Positions 46,908-57,600 are shown, numbered from the stretch's first letter. The stretch is 64,000 nt of DNA from an uncultured Flavobacteriaceae bacterium (GCA_943789365.1 CALSTV010000001.1:3495343-3559342); one strand, 5' to 3'. Translations and numbers: made by a program. The notes: generated from the sequence alone by a model not told the origin.

Positions 46908-47249
46908 TTAATTGTTATCAACGGCTTTTACGCGTTCTAATTTATCTAGCTTCGAAAGAGTAAGTCGAATGATACAATCTGAAGCTGCGCGTAAATCGTG
47001 GGGTACATTTCCATCCAAACTTATAAGATCTCCTTTGCACAAATGCAGTGTTTTTCCTTGAACTCCGAACGCTACGTTGCCTTCAAATAATTCCACTACA
47101 ATAGGAAATGGTGTTTTATGTTCACTCATAACTTGTCCTGCCTTCATAGCAATTCTTATCTCTTTACTCACGTTGGTTTCAAAGAGCAGTTGTATGGAAG
47201 GCTTGTTTTCTTTGAATTCTATATTTCTATTAAGGGAAGCTGTTTTCAT
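46908..47249 (-). CDS. Small cupin-domain protein
   Basis: A 113-residue single-domain cupin: VSKEIRIAMKAGQVMSEHKTPFP resembles cupin motif 1 (one His and a Glu instead of the usual HxH), FGVQGKTLHLCKGDLISLDGNVPHDLRA is motif 2 with its His. It has no signal peptide. It follows the barrel protein gene after 4 bp, so they share a transcript. The role is unknown. Confidence 0.75.
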   Translation of the reverse strand: MKTASLNRNIEFKENKPSIQLLFETNVSKEIRIAMKAGQVMSEHKTPFPIVVELFEGNVAFGVQGKTLHLCKGDLISLDGNVPHDLRAASDCIIRLTLSKLDKLERVKAVDNN

Positions 47250-47253
47250 GATT

Positions 47254-48333
47254 TTAAAAGGCTTGGTTTAGCTTAAGATACACAGAAAATTCGTTGTCAT
47301 TGGTATGTACAAAGTCTAAACGGACATCAACGCCAGTGACTGCTTGTAGTTTATAGCGTGTACCAATACCTGTTGCTGAATACCAGCCATCGTCATCTCT
47401 GGAGTTTGTACCATCGCCGTAAGAACCACCAGAAAGGTTGGCAACTCCTACAAAACCTGTTACTCGAAACTTACTGTTAGGAATAGTGTATCTGTATTCT
47501 GTTTGTCCACCCGTCATGTGCCTTGCCTTATATTTTCCGTTTGGAAAACCTCTAAGAATAGATTTTCCTGAGAGGGATGGTAATCCTGCATCCGGTGTTT
47601 TTTCTGAAGAAAATTGCCCGTATAGTTGACTGGCTAAAACAGAATTCTCATTAAAGATTTTTGTGTAATACCTAGCATCTAAGATAAACGATTGGTAATT
47701 CATGTCAGAGCCTAAAAATTCAGGGAAGGCATTCAATCGAGTACCTACAAAGAAACCATTAGTTGGGTAGTACTTGTTTTTTCTGCTGTCGTAGGTTGCA
47801 CCAAAAGACAAACCGCCAGTTGTTTCGTTTTCAATGGCGTTTTTATCAATAAAATCTTCACCTCCTTCATTGATAGGTTTGTAATTTAGGGTTTTAAACA
47901 ACATTCCACCACCAACATAAATGTTTTTTGACGTTCTTTTTAAAAACAATGCGTCTATAATTACGGTATGGATATTGTAAGCCACATCAACACCGTCTAG
48001 TTCAAACTCGTTGTTTATACTCGAATAAACTCCTAATGTGGTTAGTCGGATTGCATTTTCCTGTAGCCACAAATTGTTGGTGGCATAAACGTTGTAACTA
48101 TCGGTAGTGGTATATTGACCTCCAATATTCAATTGTGACTTGGAAGCTGCCGACTTATCTCCAGTGTATAAATAGGAGGCTCCAACACCAACCCCAGTTC
48201 CCATAAGCGGTGTGCTAGTGATTAGCGGTACTATCTTTAGGGCTTTTTCAGTTTCTTTTGATTCTTCTTCTTGGGCTGTTGCGTATGTTAAAACGACGAG
48301 GCAAAATAAAGTGAATAAGTATTGTTTTTTCAT
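47254..48333 (-). CDS. BamA/TamA-type surface antigen barrel without POTRA domains
   Basis: A 359-residue product with signal peptide MKKQYLFTLFCLVVLTYATAQ. The body matches the C-terminal 16-strand barrel of Omp85 proteins: LITSTPLMGTGVGVGASYLY, LSFGATYDSRKNKYYPTNGFFVG, SGKSILRGFPNGKYKARHMTGGQTEYR (the lid-loop RGF motif) and the terminal strand. Mature length is too short for any POTRA repeat, so it is not BamA. It may be an outer-membrane channel. The start is set at the ATG giving the signal; 12 extra codons are open upstream. Confidence 0.8.
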   Translation of the reverse strand: MKKQYLFTLFCLVVLTYATAQEEESKETEKALKIVPLITSTPLMGTGVGVGASYLYTGDKSAASKSQLNIGGQYTTTDSYNVYATNNLWLQENAIRLTTLGVYSSINNEFELDGVDVAYNIHTVIIDALFLKRTSKNIYVGGGMLFKTLNYKPINEGGEDFIDKNAIENETTGGLSFGATYDSRKNKYYPTNGFFVGTRLNAFPEFLGSDMNYQSFILDARYYTKIFNENSVLASQLYGQFSSEKTPDAGLPSLSGKSILRGFPNGKYKARHMTGGQTEYRYTIPNSKFRVTGFVGVANLSGGSYGDGTNSRDDDGWYSATGIGTRYKLQAVTGVDVRLDFVHTNDNEFSVYLKLNQAF

Positions 48334-48396
48334 AATGGAAATCAATAAAATAGTTAAAGAAATAGACAATTTATAATGTATACAGATGGTTTTTTA

Positions 48397-48633
48397 TTAG
48401 TCCGAATCAAGTGCTTCAAACTCTTTTTGTTTCGCAACCATCCATTTTTGCATTTCTTCTGGGTTTTGTGTTTTTTGTTGCATTTGTTCCATAGCTTGAA
48501 GGTGTGGAACATCTCCTTTTTTAAACATTTCTAGTCCATGGTTTTTACTCATTTGAGCAATTTCTTTAAAAGTATCCGCATGGAATTCAAGATTGCAAGC
48601 ACCGCCTAGCTGTTTACAGGTCATAGTTTTCAT
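48397..48633 (-). CDS. DUF1059 small protein
   Basis: A 78-residue protein that starts MKTMTCKQLGGACNLEFHADTF, the full DUF1059 signature with the C-x6-C pair and the downstream His. A helical, Met/Gln-rich tail follows (LQAMEQMQQKTQNPEEMQKWM). The function of DUF1059 is unknown. It lies 64 bp upstream of the barrel protein gene. Confidence 0.8.
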   Translation of the reverse strand: MKTMTCKQLGGACNLEFHADTFKEIAQMSKNHGLEMFKKGDVPHLQAMEQMQQKTQNPEEMQKWMVAKQKEFEALDSD

Positions 48634-48800
48634 AGGTTTTGAATTTTGGATATATAAATATACCCAAAAAATTAATAAGAAATCACAGAATTAGATGGAG
48701 TTAGAAAAAATCCTAAAAACAGCATAAAATATAAAAGTTTAGCTTTCAGCTACTTTACTAAGAAAAAACAAAAAACATATAATATATCATAGAAATTGCA

Positions 48801-48830
48801 TTGTCAATTTAAATAAGGGTCATATATTTG
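48801..48830 (+). promoter_or_regulatory. tRNA-Val promoter
   Basis: A -33 TTG (48801-48803) and a perfect -7 TATATTTG (48823-48830) with 19-bp spacing; the mature tRNA begins 12 bp later. Confidence 0.75.
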
Positions 48831-48841
48831 CCATCCGCTAA

Positions 48842-48916
48842 GGGCAATTAGCTCAGTTGGTTCAGAGCACCTCGTTTACACCGAGGGGGTCGGGGGTTCG
48901 AATCCCTCATTGCCCA
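48842..48916 (+). tRNA. tRNA-Val (anticodon TAC)
   Basis: The acceptor arm GGGCAAT pairs with ATTGCCC; anticodon stem CCTCG/CGAGG with loop TTTACAC gives anticodon TAC (48877-48879); T-arm GGGGG-TTCGAAT-CCCTC; discriminator A; CCA not encoded. It is followed at once by a strong hairpin and the 123-bp repeat array, and marks the left edge of a variable region. Confidence 0.95.
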
Positions 48917-48925
48917 CGAATGGAT

Positions 48926-48954
48926 AAAGTCTGCACGAAAGTGCAGACTTTTTT
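48926..48954 (+). terminator. Terminator after tRNA-Val
   Basis: An 11-bp perfect stem AAAGTCTGCAC/GTGCAGACTTT with GAAA loop and a T-tract. Its T-tract is also the left arm of the next, larger inverted repeat. The arm GTGCAGACTTTAT-like sequence recurs in each 123-bp repeat (as GTGTAGACTTTAT). Confidence 0.85.
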
Positions 48955-49008
48955 AGTTCCCAAAAATATCCAAAACGCTAGTTTTGAGAATTTTTGGAAA
49001 CTAAAAAA
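48949..49008. repeat. Long imperfect inverted repeat at the head of the array
   Basis: 28-base arms (48949-48976 and 48981-49008) around a GCTA loop, with three mismatches and one wobble. Only the right half and the innermost left bases are carried in the following tandem copies. Confidence 0.75.
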
Positions 49009-49430
49009 GGCACTCAGCTGCCAAGCTGTGTAGACTTTATTATCAAAGCGGGACGAACTAGGGATATGTAATCCCTCGAACTTAGAAGTTATCCAAAACG
49101 CTAGTTTTGAGAATTTTTGGAAACTAAAAAAGGCACTCAGCTGCCAAGCTGTGTAGACTTTATTATCAAAGCGGGGCGAACTAGGGATATGTAATCCCTC
49201 GAACTTAGAAGTTATCCAAAACGCTAGTTTTGAGAATTTTTGGAAACTAAAAAAGGCACTCAGCTGCCAAGCTGTGTAGACTTTATTATCAAAGCGGGGC
49301 GAACTAGGGACATGTAATCCCTCGAACTTAGAAGTTATCCAAAACGCTAGTTTTGAGAATTTTTGGAAACTAAAAAAGGCACTCAGCTGCCAAGCTGTGT
49401 AGACTATATTCTCAAAGCGGGGCGAACTAA
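48968..49430. repeat. Tandem array of a 123-bp unit, four copies
   Basis: Copies begin at 48968, 49091, 49214 and 49337, exactly 123 bp apart; the fourth is cut short near 49430. Copies differ by only a few bases (for example gggacg against ggggcg, gatatg against gacatg, ttattatc against tatattctc in the last). Every unit has the small hairpins CAAAAC-GCTA-GTTTTG, CAGCT-GCCA-AGCTG and AGGGAT-atgta-ATCCCT. No ORF is encoded in phase. Confidence 0.9.
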
Positions 49431-49451
49431 AAGTATATATAATAACCCGTT

Positions 49452-49617
49452 GTGCATTATAATTTTATTTACGTGCTCGGTTACGGTAAAATAGCCAAAA
49501 AATTTGCGACCGACCTAGCCCTTCTACCCAACGCCATTCTCCATGCTGCTGCGTCCAGAAACTTAGAAAAAGCAAATCAATTCGCCAGGGAGTTTGATTT
49601 TGAAAAAGCATATAATA
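49452..49617 (+). pseudogene. Fragment of a Gfo/Idh/MocA oxidoreductase (N-terminus)
   Basis: About 45 residues match the NAD-binding start of Gfo/Idh/MocA dehydrogenases (YVLGYGKIAKKFATDLALL, then HAAASRNLEKANQFAREF, EKAYN), including the Rossmann start with one altered glycine. The similarity stops abruptly near 49617, where unrelated sequence of opposite orientation begins. It is a remnant left by a rearrangement. Confidence 0.75.
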
Positions 49618-49727
49618 CCTGCTTTATACAAGCGTACTGCTACCAAGTTTGAGACGGTGGTTTTTCCCGTTCCCGAGAGTCCTGTAAATAACACGGTAAA
49701 ACACCTCAATGTTGTTGTTTTATGCAT
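49614..49727 (-). pseudogene. Fragment of adenylylsulfate (APS) kinase, N-terminus
   Basis: From ATG 49727 the minus strand encodes about 38 residues ending FTGLSGTGKTTVSNLVAVRL then YKAGI. That is the P-loop block of CysC (GLSGxGKxT). The reading frame continues into unrelated sequence at the junction with the Gfo/Idh/MocA fragment. An intact APS kinase has about 190-200 residues, so about four fifths is missing. Confidence 0.72.
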
Positions 49728-49771
49728 CGTTAACAATGTTGTTTCTCATCTTTATTTAAAGCATTCGTTTT

Positions 49772-52627
49772 TTACTGTTTTATCAGTTGAAGCACTTTTT
49801 TCTGTCCACCCATACGTATCTCTACAAAATAAACACCCGAATTCAGCCCTGAAATAGCGACTTCTCCACCTTGATAATTTAACAATTCTTGTTGCAATTG
49901 CCCGAGCATCGAATATATTTTTACCGTGCTTGCTCCAGTGAATCCTATGATTTCGAAATGCGTGTTTACTGGATTGCGCAATAGACTCACATTATATAGT
50001 GGCGCCTGACTGGTATTGAGCGCAAAAGATTGGTTTCGAAAAGCATATTCGCTCTCATTACTGTGGTAATCTTCAAAACTTTTGCCTGCCCTAGGATCTG
50101 CATAATCGGTATAACCAAGCGCAGTATCCAAACCGTTATCTTCTATGATCTCATTTAATACAAAACCTGTTTCATTCACATCTGGCTGTCCATCATTATC
50201 GGAGTCGGTATCTAAAAAGTCGGGAATCTGGTCTGAATCTGTATCAACAGGAGTTAAACCGTTTGTATAGGCAGTATCTACACCGTCATCTGCTCCGTAA
50301 ACCAAGTTCGGAGCTAGAAAGTCTGTGGTACTTTGGGCCTCTATCACATCTGGAATACCATCGTTGTCGGAATCTAAATCTACATAATTGGGTTTTCCGT
50401 CCAAATCGGTATCAAAAATATCGGGTATGGTATCGCCATTGGTGTTGGTGTAATTGGTGCTACTGCCATCGCCATCATCTCCATTGTCTACCACATCTCT
50501 GTAATTCGGAATGCCATCGCCGTCTTCATCTCCCCAAATGTCATAAGTCACATACTCATCATTTTCCCAAAAGGTAACTTCTTGTATGTCTAATATACCA
50601 TCATTGTCCAGGTCTTGGTCTACGTATTGGAAATAAAATAACACTCCAAACTGAGTTCCCACGACGAGGTCTACATCTCCATCTCCGTCCAAATCTCCTA
50701 CAACAGGGGTACTTTCCTGCCCAACATCAAAGAACGCAGAAGGGTTTATAACAGCCCCCCCAAAGCTGCCACTTCCTAAATTTTTAAAATAATTAAGACG
50801 ACCCCATTTTTCTCCAGCCATAATATCCAAATCACCATCACTGTCCATATCTATAAAAGCAGGGATACTTCTAAACCCAACATCAAACGAGTCCATAGGG
50901 TTATCATTACTTAAAATAAATGTAGGATTCTCAAAATCGCCTGAATTTTCGAAATATCTAAATCTACCGTCATAATGCCCAGACAACATATCCAAATCAC
51001 CATCGCCGTCCAAATCACCCAAAGTAGGCGCACTAAATACCCCTATATCGGACAACCCAAACGGGTTCAACTGCGAGTCATCAAACACGGGTTCATCAAT
51101 AGTCCCTGAATTTTCATGCACCGAAAATTCTCCTGCACTATTTCCCAGAACAAGGTCTAAATCACCATCCCCATCCAAATCTCCTAAACTAGGTCTGATA
51201 TCATCTCCAACCGATGATAGCCCGAAAGGATTCTCATTGAAAAAATCAAAACTAGGAGTCGTCGCTGTACCTAAATTCTCAGTGTAGTAAAAAGAATCCC
51301 TAGAATGGCTAACTGACAAAATATCTAAATCGCCATCAGCATCTAAATCACCTAAAGCATGAGCATTACCTATCTTAGCATTTAATACCATATCTAGGGC
51401 AAAAGGACTCTTAAACAAGGGTACATCTACAACGTTGGCAAGGCCGCCAAAAACACTACCGGTGGCAATATCTACGTTCTCAAAATAATAAAAAGCACGA
51501 TTACTAATATCTGAAAATGTTAGCAAATCTAAATCTCCATCGGCATCCAAATCGGCCATGGCATGTGTATCGACATAATTGCTTTTATTAAATGAACAGT
51601 TCAAACCAACTGCATCTTTAAGCCCTTCTATAAAATAAGGCTGGTCTACTAATCCATTATTCGAATTCTCCGGAAGCACATCATTTCCATCAATATCTTT
51701 ATTTTCAAAATAATAAAAACCAGCTCCGTAATCTCCAGCGATGCAATCCAAATCGCCATCCCCATCCAAATCAACCAAATTCAAGGCCAGTAAATTTTGT
51801 CCATCCGGTATCCAAGAGACCTGAACCGGGGCTTCAAAAGAAGCTCCATCTAATAAAACATCGTTTTGCCCATCAATATCCATATTTTTAAAATAGTAAA
51901 TATTGGCATTATTGGATGTAATTAGCATGTCCATATCGCCGTCGCCATCCATATCTCCAAAATCGAACGGTGCGGCATAATCGAAAGACAAACTAGTAGT
52001 TAAATTAAAGTGATTTTCAATCGGTTCCTTAAAATTTGCTTGGTCTTTTTGGGTATCCGACTCACTAATATCTAAATTTTCATAATAATAAAACCGTGAA
52101 TCTGCATACAAAAAAACATCTAAATCACCGTCGTCATCTATATCTATAAGGGCAATAGAAACATAAGTACCATCAAACACCAACCCTGTAGGAGTGTCGT
52201 CCAATATATACGCTGGAGATTGAGCAGTTCCTTCATTCTTATAATAATAAAAATTACCGTTCCTATCAATTGACAACAAATCCAAATCGCCATCGGAATC
52301 TAAATTTCCAAAATCGAATATTAAATTATGACGACCTCTTGAAAGACCTATTTTATTTGCCGGGTCCAATACTTTTTTATAGGTAGGTTGTTGCGCCAGA
52401 GCGCCGGTCATACCCAACAAAAACGCACCTACGGCAAGCCGGGTGGTTTTTCTTTTTTGCAGGCCAGTCCACAAAGCATACAACCTTCTCTTAAGGCGCT
52501 GCAAATGCCTTTTTAGCACCTGTTGGCGGTGTTCATTCTTTTTGGAACTGACTAAACGGTTTAATTTTTTTTGATATGCTTGGTATTGTAACAACAAGCG
52601 ATTGTAGGTAGTTGCCTCCGATCTCAT
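49772..52627 (-). CDS. FG-GAP/VCBS-repeat surface protein with T9SS sorting domain
   Basis: A 951-residue secreted protein. Residues ~95-640 contain a dozen or so repeats of the type [16 protein letters not shown] (FG-GAP/VCBS, Ca-binding DxDxDGD loops), probably an integrin-like beta-propeller. Residues ~640-800 carry thrombospondin type 3-like Asp repeats ([14 protein letters not shown] and similar). The last ~75 residues are a type A T9SS domain ([33 protein letters not shown]). Unusually, the hydrophobic export signal ([17 protein letters not shown]) begins only at about residue 63, after a highly basic helical leader. Likely an adhesin or cell-surface matrix protein. Confidence 0.85.
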   Translation of the reverse strand: MRSEATTYNRLLLQYQAYQKKLNRLVSSKKNEHRQQVLKRHLQRLKRRLYALWTGLQKRKTTRLAVGAFLLGMTGALAQQPTYKKVLDPANKIGLSRGRHNLIFDFGNLDSDGDLDLLSIDRNGNFYYYKNEGTAQSPAYILDDTPTGLVFDGTYVSIALIDIDDDGDLDVFLYADSRFYYYENLDISESDTQKDQANFKEPIENHFNLTTSLSFDYAAPFDFGDMDGDGDMDMLITSNNANIYYFKNMDIDGQNDVLLDGASFEAPVQVSWIPDGQNLLALNLVDLDGDGDLDCIAGDYGAGFYYFENKDIDGNDVLPENSNNGLVDQPYFIEGLKDAVGLNCSFNKSNYVDTHAMADLDADGDLDLLTFSDISNRAFYYFENVDIATGSVFGGLANVVDVPLFKSPFALDMVLNAKIGNAHALGDLDADGDLDILSVSHSRDSFYYTENLGTATTPSFDFFNENPFGLSSVGDDIRPSLGDLDGDGDLDLVLGNSAGEFSVHENSGTIDEPVFDDSQLNPFGLSDIGVFSAPTLGDLDGDGDLDMLSGHYDGRFRYFENSGDFENPTFILSNDNPMDSFDVGFRSIPAFIDMDSDGDLDIMAGEKWGRLNYFKNLGSGSFGGAVINPSAFFDVGQESTPVVGDLDGDGDVDLVVGTQFGVLFYFQYVDQDLDNDGILDIQEVTFWENDEYVTYDIWGDEDGDGIPNYRDVVDNGDDGDGSSTNYTNTNGDTIPDIFDTDLDGKPNYVDLDSDNDGIPDVIEAQSTTDFLAPNLVYGADDGVDTAYTNGLTPVDTDSDQIPDFLDTDSDNDGQPDVNETGFVLNEIIEDNGLDTALGYTDYADPRAGKSFEDYHSNESEYAFRNQSFALNTSQAPLYNVSLLRNPVNTHFEIIGFTGASTVKIYSMLGQLQQELLNYQGGEVAISGLNSGVYFVEIRMGGQKKVLQLIKQ

Positions 52628-52725
52628 ATAAATCTTTTAAGTATTGATAAAATCGGGGGGGAGTCGCAAAGATACGTATTTTTGTGTTAACTTTTGTTGA
52701 TTTATGTAATTTTGTATGTTTTTAT

Positions 52726-53238
52726 TTACGTGCTAATATTTATATTGTTAATGTTTCTATTGAAGATAAACTTAATGATGTATTGAATAGTTGTTAGTGC
52801 TGTTAATTTAGATAATATTCTGGTTTTAAATCCTTGAAAAGTTTTAGCATAATTGCGTCTCATCATAAATTGGTCGCATAATTGTGAAAATAATGTTTCT
52901 ATACGTTTTCTCGATTTTCTAAAAATATAAGGTTGTTTTTTATAATCCTTTTGATTATTTCTCATTGGTGTATTTAGTTTTATGTTGCAGGTTTCAAAAA
53001 GGTTGAGTTGGATTTCAGCCGATAAATAACCTCTATCACCAATCAAAGTACAATCACTATTTTGTGCTCTAATATCTTTAAGGTAGTTAACATCATGTAA
53101 AGATGCAGGGCTTAAATCTATACTTTTAAAAACACCATTTACTGAACAAACAGCATGTAATTTATAGCCATAGTAATTAGAATTTTGTGCAGCACAAAAA
53201 CCTTTGTCTGGAAAAAAGTGAATACCGTATTTTTTAGC
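52726..53238 (-). pseudogene. IS982-family transposase remnant, N-terminally truncated
   Basis: The minus-strand frame is open from 53238, where a TAA precedes it, to the stop at 52726. It encodes about 170 residues that match the C-terminal catalytic half of IS982 transposases: YYGYKLHAVCSVNGVFKSID, SPASLHDVNYLKDI, IGDRGYLSAEIQ, NTPMRNNQKD, RKRIETLFSQLCDQF. The first ~120 residues are absent. I could not find terminal inverted repeats. It marks the right side of the variable region. Confidence 0.82.
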
Positions 53239-53457
53239 TTATGAATTGATCATGAAAAATCGACAGGAGTAAAATATAGTAAGAGCAGTAGGTATACCTT
53301 AAAAAATAGACTTATTTTTACAATCTTTAAGATTTTTCAGAAAGAAGTGATCTATTTCAATCACAGAAGTAGTTTGGCTTGTTTTTTGTTCATCTGAAAA
53401 ATAATTTAATAAATAAACCCTCAAATGATTTCTTAAATTGAAATCAACATTATTCCT
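53239..53457. other. Intergenic region, 219 bp, no gene
   Basis: Between the IS remnant and the efflux operon. The minus strand is open over about 35 codons, but these match no family I know. No clear -7/-33 pair for the operon is visible; disruption by the IS could have removed a regulator gene. Confidence 0.4.
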
Positions 53458-54573
53458 ATGAGAAAAGGTATCATTGTTTTTAGTGCATTATTATTATTAG
53501 GCATTTCATATTTTATTAGACAACAACTTGCTGAGAGCAAGGCTCCTCCCAAACAAAAGAGTGGAAAAGTAATTAAAACCGTATTTATTGAAACGGTTAA
53601 AAATGAGACTTTGCCTGTAATCATTAAGGAAAGTGGTAATTTAATGGCTAAACATAAAATACAACTCTTTTCTGAAGCGCAAGGCTTGTTAGAAATAGCA
53701 GCAGATGATTTTAGGGTTGGTGTAAAATCTTCAAAAGGAAAAGTGCTATTGCATATAAATAACGACGATGATTTTGCCGCATTACAAGCTCAAAAAAGTA
53801 GTTTCCAAAACTTAATCGCAGGCATATTGCCAGATTTTAAATTGGATTACCCAAATTCGTTTCCAGCATGGGTTGCATATTTAAAAGCACTTGATGTAAG
53901 CAAACCTATTGCCGAGTTGCCGGTTTCTACTTCTGAACAAGAAAAATACTTTATCATTGGAAAAGGGATCTACAAAAGCTTTTACGCGATTAAAAACTTA
54001 GAAGAATCCCTAAAAAGATACACGATTTCAGCACCTTTTGACGGGGTACTTACAGAGGCTTTGGTAACTAATGGTTCATTAGTTCGCCCTGGTCAAAAAC
54101 TAGGCGAATATATTAGCGAAGGCGTATATGAATTGTTTCTTTCAGTAAACGCCAATTTGGTGAACAGTTTAGGCGTAGGTAGAAAGGTAAAGCTGCAAAC
54201 TTTAGATGCATCCAAAACATGGACAGGTAAGGTAGTTCGTATCAATGGGAAAATTGATAGAACATCGCAAACAGTTCAAGTGTTTGTGGAAGTAAAAGGA
54301 AAGGATTTACGAGAAGGAATGTATCTTGAGTCATTCGTGGAAGCTAAAGAAATTGAAAATGCTTACGAGGTTTCTCAAAAACTGTTAATTAACAATAAAG
54401 CAGTGTATGTTTATAAGGACAGTACGCTACAATTACAAGAAGTTACACCTCAATTTTTTAAAGAGAAAACAGTGCTTGTAACTGGGATTCCTGACAATAG
54501 CTTGATCATTTCAAAATCGGTTCCAGGTGCCTTTGTAGGAATGCCTGTGAAACCTTATAATGCTGCTAATTAA
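53458..54573 (+). CDS. RND efflux periplasmic adaptor (membrane fusion protein)
   Basis: A 371-residue HlyD/AcrA-type adaptor. A membrane-anchor signal (IIVFSALLLLGISYFIRQQL) is followed by a lipoyl-like half (IIKESGNLMAKHKIQLFSEAQG), a short hairpin region, the second half-motif TISAPFDGVLTEALVTNGSLVRPGQKLGEYI and a beta-barrel/MP domain (VRINGKIDRTSQTVQVFVEVKG). It connects the pump encoded 57 bp downstream with the TolC-like channel. Confidence 0.92.
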   Translation: MRKGIIVFSALLLLGISYFIRQQLAESKAPPKQKSGKVIKTVFIETVKNETLPVIIKESGNLMAKHKIQLFSEAQGLLEIAADDFRVGVKSSKGKVLLHINNDDDFAALQAQKSSFQNLIAGILPDFKLDYPNSFPAWVAYLKALDVSKPIAELPVSTSEQEKYFIIGKGIYKSFYAIKNLEESLKRYTISAPFDGVLTEALVTNGSLVRPGQKLGEYISEGVYELFLSVNANLVNSLGVGRKVKLQTLDASKTWTGKVVRINGKIDRTSQTVQVFVEVKGKDLREGMYLESFVEAKEIENAYEVSQKLLINNKAVYVYKDSTLQLQEVTPQFFKEKTVLVTGIPDNSLIISKSVPGAFVGMPVKPYNAAN

Positions 54574-54630
54574 TAAAATTGAATACGTGAACCTGATGTA
54601 TAAAACGCATCAATTCAACACAAACGAGCA

Positions 54631-57600
54631 ATGAGAAAAGTAATATCGTATTTTATCAAATACCCTGTAGCTGTAAACATTATAATCATTGCATTTGTTG
54701 TTTTGGGATCTATGGGGGCGTTGCATTTGAAATCTTCCTTTTTCCCATTAACGAAGACCAAATTTATCAATGTCAACGTAAGTTATCCTGGGGCTTCTCC
54801 TCAAGAAATGGAGGAAGGGGTCGTTTTAAAAATTGAAGACAATTTAAAAGGGCTGTTAGGAATTGAAAGAGTGACTTCAGTATCGAATGAAAATTCGGCT
54901 AGAATTAGTGTAGAGACTATTAAAGGCTATGATATTGATGTCTTGTTGGCCGATGTTAAGAATGCGGTAAATAAGGTACCTAATTTCCCTTCAGGAATGG
55001 AACCACCAGTTATTGCTAAGAATGATCGAATTCGAGAAACAGTTAGTTTTGTTGTCACAGGAGAAGGCATTTCTTTAAAATCGTTAAAACAAGCTGCCAG
55101 AGGAATTGAAGAAGACTTGCGTAGAATAAAAGGTATTTCACAAGTAGCACTTTCTGGATTTCCGGCCGAAGAAATTGAAATAGCGGTTCGTGAAAATGAT
55201 TTAAGAACCTATAATATAAGCTTTCAACAAGTTGCCACTGCGGTTTCGAAAGATAAGTTGCTAACCTCTGGAGGTACTGTAAAAACAAAAGCGGAAGAAT
55301 ATTTAATACGTGCTAGGAACAGAGCCTATTATGCAGATGACATGTCGGATTTGGTTTTAAGAGCAGAACCTTCTGGAAGGTTGATTCGCTTAAAAGATGT
55401 GGCTACGGTAAGTGACAAATGGAATGAATCTCCTAATAGAAGGTATTACAACGGGAATTTGGCAGTTCGTGTGGAAGTGAGCAATACGAATAGTGAAGAT
55501 TTATTGTCTACAGCAGAAGTGGTGAAAGCGTATATTGACAAGTTTAATGAAGAACATGAGCATCTTCTTATTGAAATTACAAGAGATGCTTCTATAACTT
55601 TGGTACAACGTACCGAATTGTTATTTAAGAATGCCTGGCAAGGTATGCTGTTGGTTTTGTTGTTTTTGTCCTTGTTTTTGCGTCCAAGATTGGCATTTTG
55701 GGTAGCAGCTGGTTTACCCGTAGCATTTTTTGGAATGTTTATGTTAGCAGGTGAGTTTAATGTGACCATTAACGTATTGTCCCTTTTTGGAATGATTATC
55801 GTTATTGGAATTTTAGTAGATGATGGAATTGTTATCTCAGAAAACATATACCATCATTACGAGAAAGGGAAAACACCTATTCGGGCTGCCATTGATGGTA
55901 CTACCGAAGTAGTAGGTCCAATATTGTCGGCAATTTTAACTACGGTGCTGGCTTTTTCTGTGTTTTTCTTTTTGGATGGAAATCTAGGGGAGTATTTTAG
56001 TGAAGTTGCAACAATTGTATCTCTTACTTTGTTGATTTCTTTGGTCGAGGCTTTGATCATCTTGCCTGCCCATGTGGCGCATTCTAGAGCTTTGGATAGA
56101 GAACAAAAGTTATATGCAATTAATAAGTATGCAGATCAGTTTATGAGTTTTATGCGCGATCGTTTGTATGCACCTGCATTGCGATTTCTATTAAGACATA
56201 AGTTTTTTGGCTTGGCAATTCCTGTAGCGCTATTTCTAATTACACTTGGTGGTTTTGAAGGAGGGATTATTAAGGGTACTTTTTTTCCTCAGATCGCCAG
56301 TGATCGTGTGGTGATTAATTTGAAAATGCCAAAAGGAACCAATGAACATATTACAGATTCAATCATACGAACTATTGAAGAAAAAGCATGGTTGGTAGGT
56401 CATGAATTCACAAAAAAACAATCGGGAGATAAGCCCGTTATTCAAAATATTATTCGTGTACTAGGGGGTGGCTCTTCTAATGCCGGCTTGCGGATTAATT
56501 TATTACCTGGCGAGGAGCGCGATTTTCCTTCCAGAGAAGTAGCCAATGCCATTAGAGATGCGGTAGGTACCGTATACAGTGCAGAATCTTTGACTTTCGG
56601 GTCAGGAGGTAATTTTGGAGGAAGTCCCGTTTCGGTATCCTTGTTGAGTACAAATATTGGTGAGTTAAAACTCGCTAAGGAGGAATTGAAAGCTGAATTA
56701 TCGAAAAACACTGCTTTAAAAGATATTTCAGACAATGACCCGCAAGGAATTAAAGAGATAAAAATAAAGCTAAAAGACAAGGCTTATTTTTTAGGCCTTA
56801 GTCTAAGAGATGTAATGGCTCAAGTTCGTTCTGGTTTTTTTGGACTGCAAATTCAACGTTTTCAGCGTGGTCAAGATGAAATAAAGGTATGGGTACGCTA
56901 TACGAGAGAAGAACGTTCGTCGATTCGAAATTTGGACAATATGCGTATCAATACACCAACTGGAAAACGTGTTGCTTTTTCTGAGATTGCCAGTTATGAA
57001 ATTGAAAGAGGGGAGATTTCCATAAACCACCTAAATGGACAAAGAGAGATAAAGGTAGATGCCGACCTAGCTGATAGCAAAGGTTCTGCTACGGATATTT
57101 TAGCAGACATACAAACTAGGATTATGCCAGAAATTCGCTCAAAGTATCCTTCGGTGTCGGCGTTGTATGAAGGACAGAATAGAGAGGCCTCTAAAGTTAT
57201 GGGGTCTTTACCGCGAGTAGGAAGCATCATTTTATTATTGATTTACATTGTAATTGTGTTCACTTTCCGCTCTTACGGACAGCCATTTTTGTTGCTATTG
57301 ATGGTGCCTTTTAGTTTTATTGGTGTAGGATGGGGGCATTGGATGCATGGTTTTTCTGTAAACATATTATCCATGTTAGGAATTATTGCGTTGATTGGAA
57401 TCATGGTAAATGATGGTTTGGTATTGATTAGCAAATTCAACACCTACTTAAAAGAAGGTCTAAAATACGAAGAGGCTTTGTATGAGGCTGGAAGATCACG
57501 TTTTAGAGCTATTTTTTTAACCACAATTACTACGGTTGCAGGTTTGACTCCTTTAATTTTTGAAACCAGTAGACAGGCTCAGTTTTTAATTCCTATGGCC

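Noticed and set aside
48968-49430. CRISPR array
   Set aside because: Units are contiguous 123-bp direct repeats without variable spacers and no cas genes are nearby.
48968-49430. Integron attC array
   Set aside because: No gene cassettes, no integrase nearby and no R/L-box pattern that I can recognise; xerD at 62.4 kb is a housekeeping recombinase.
53239-53457. Possible TetR regulator gene remnant ahead of the RND operon
   Set aside because: The open stretch is about 35 codons and shows no helix-turn-helix or ligand-domain motif.
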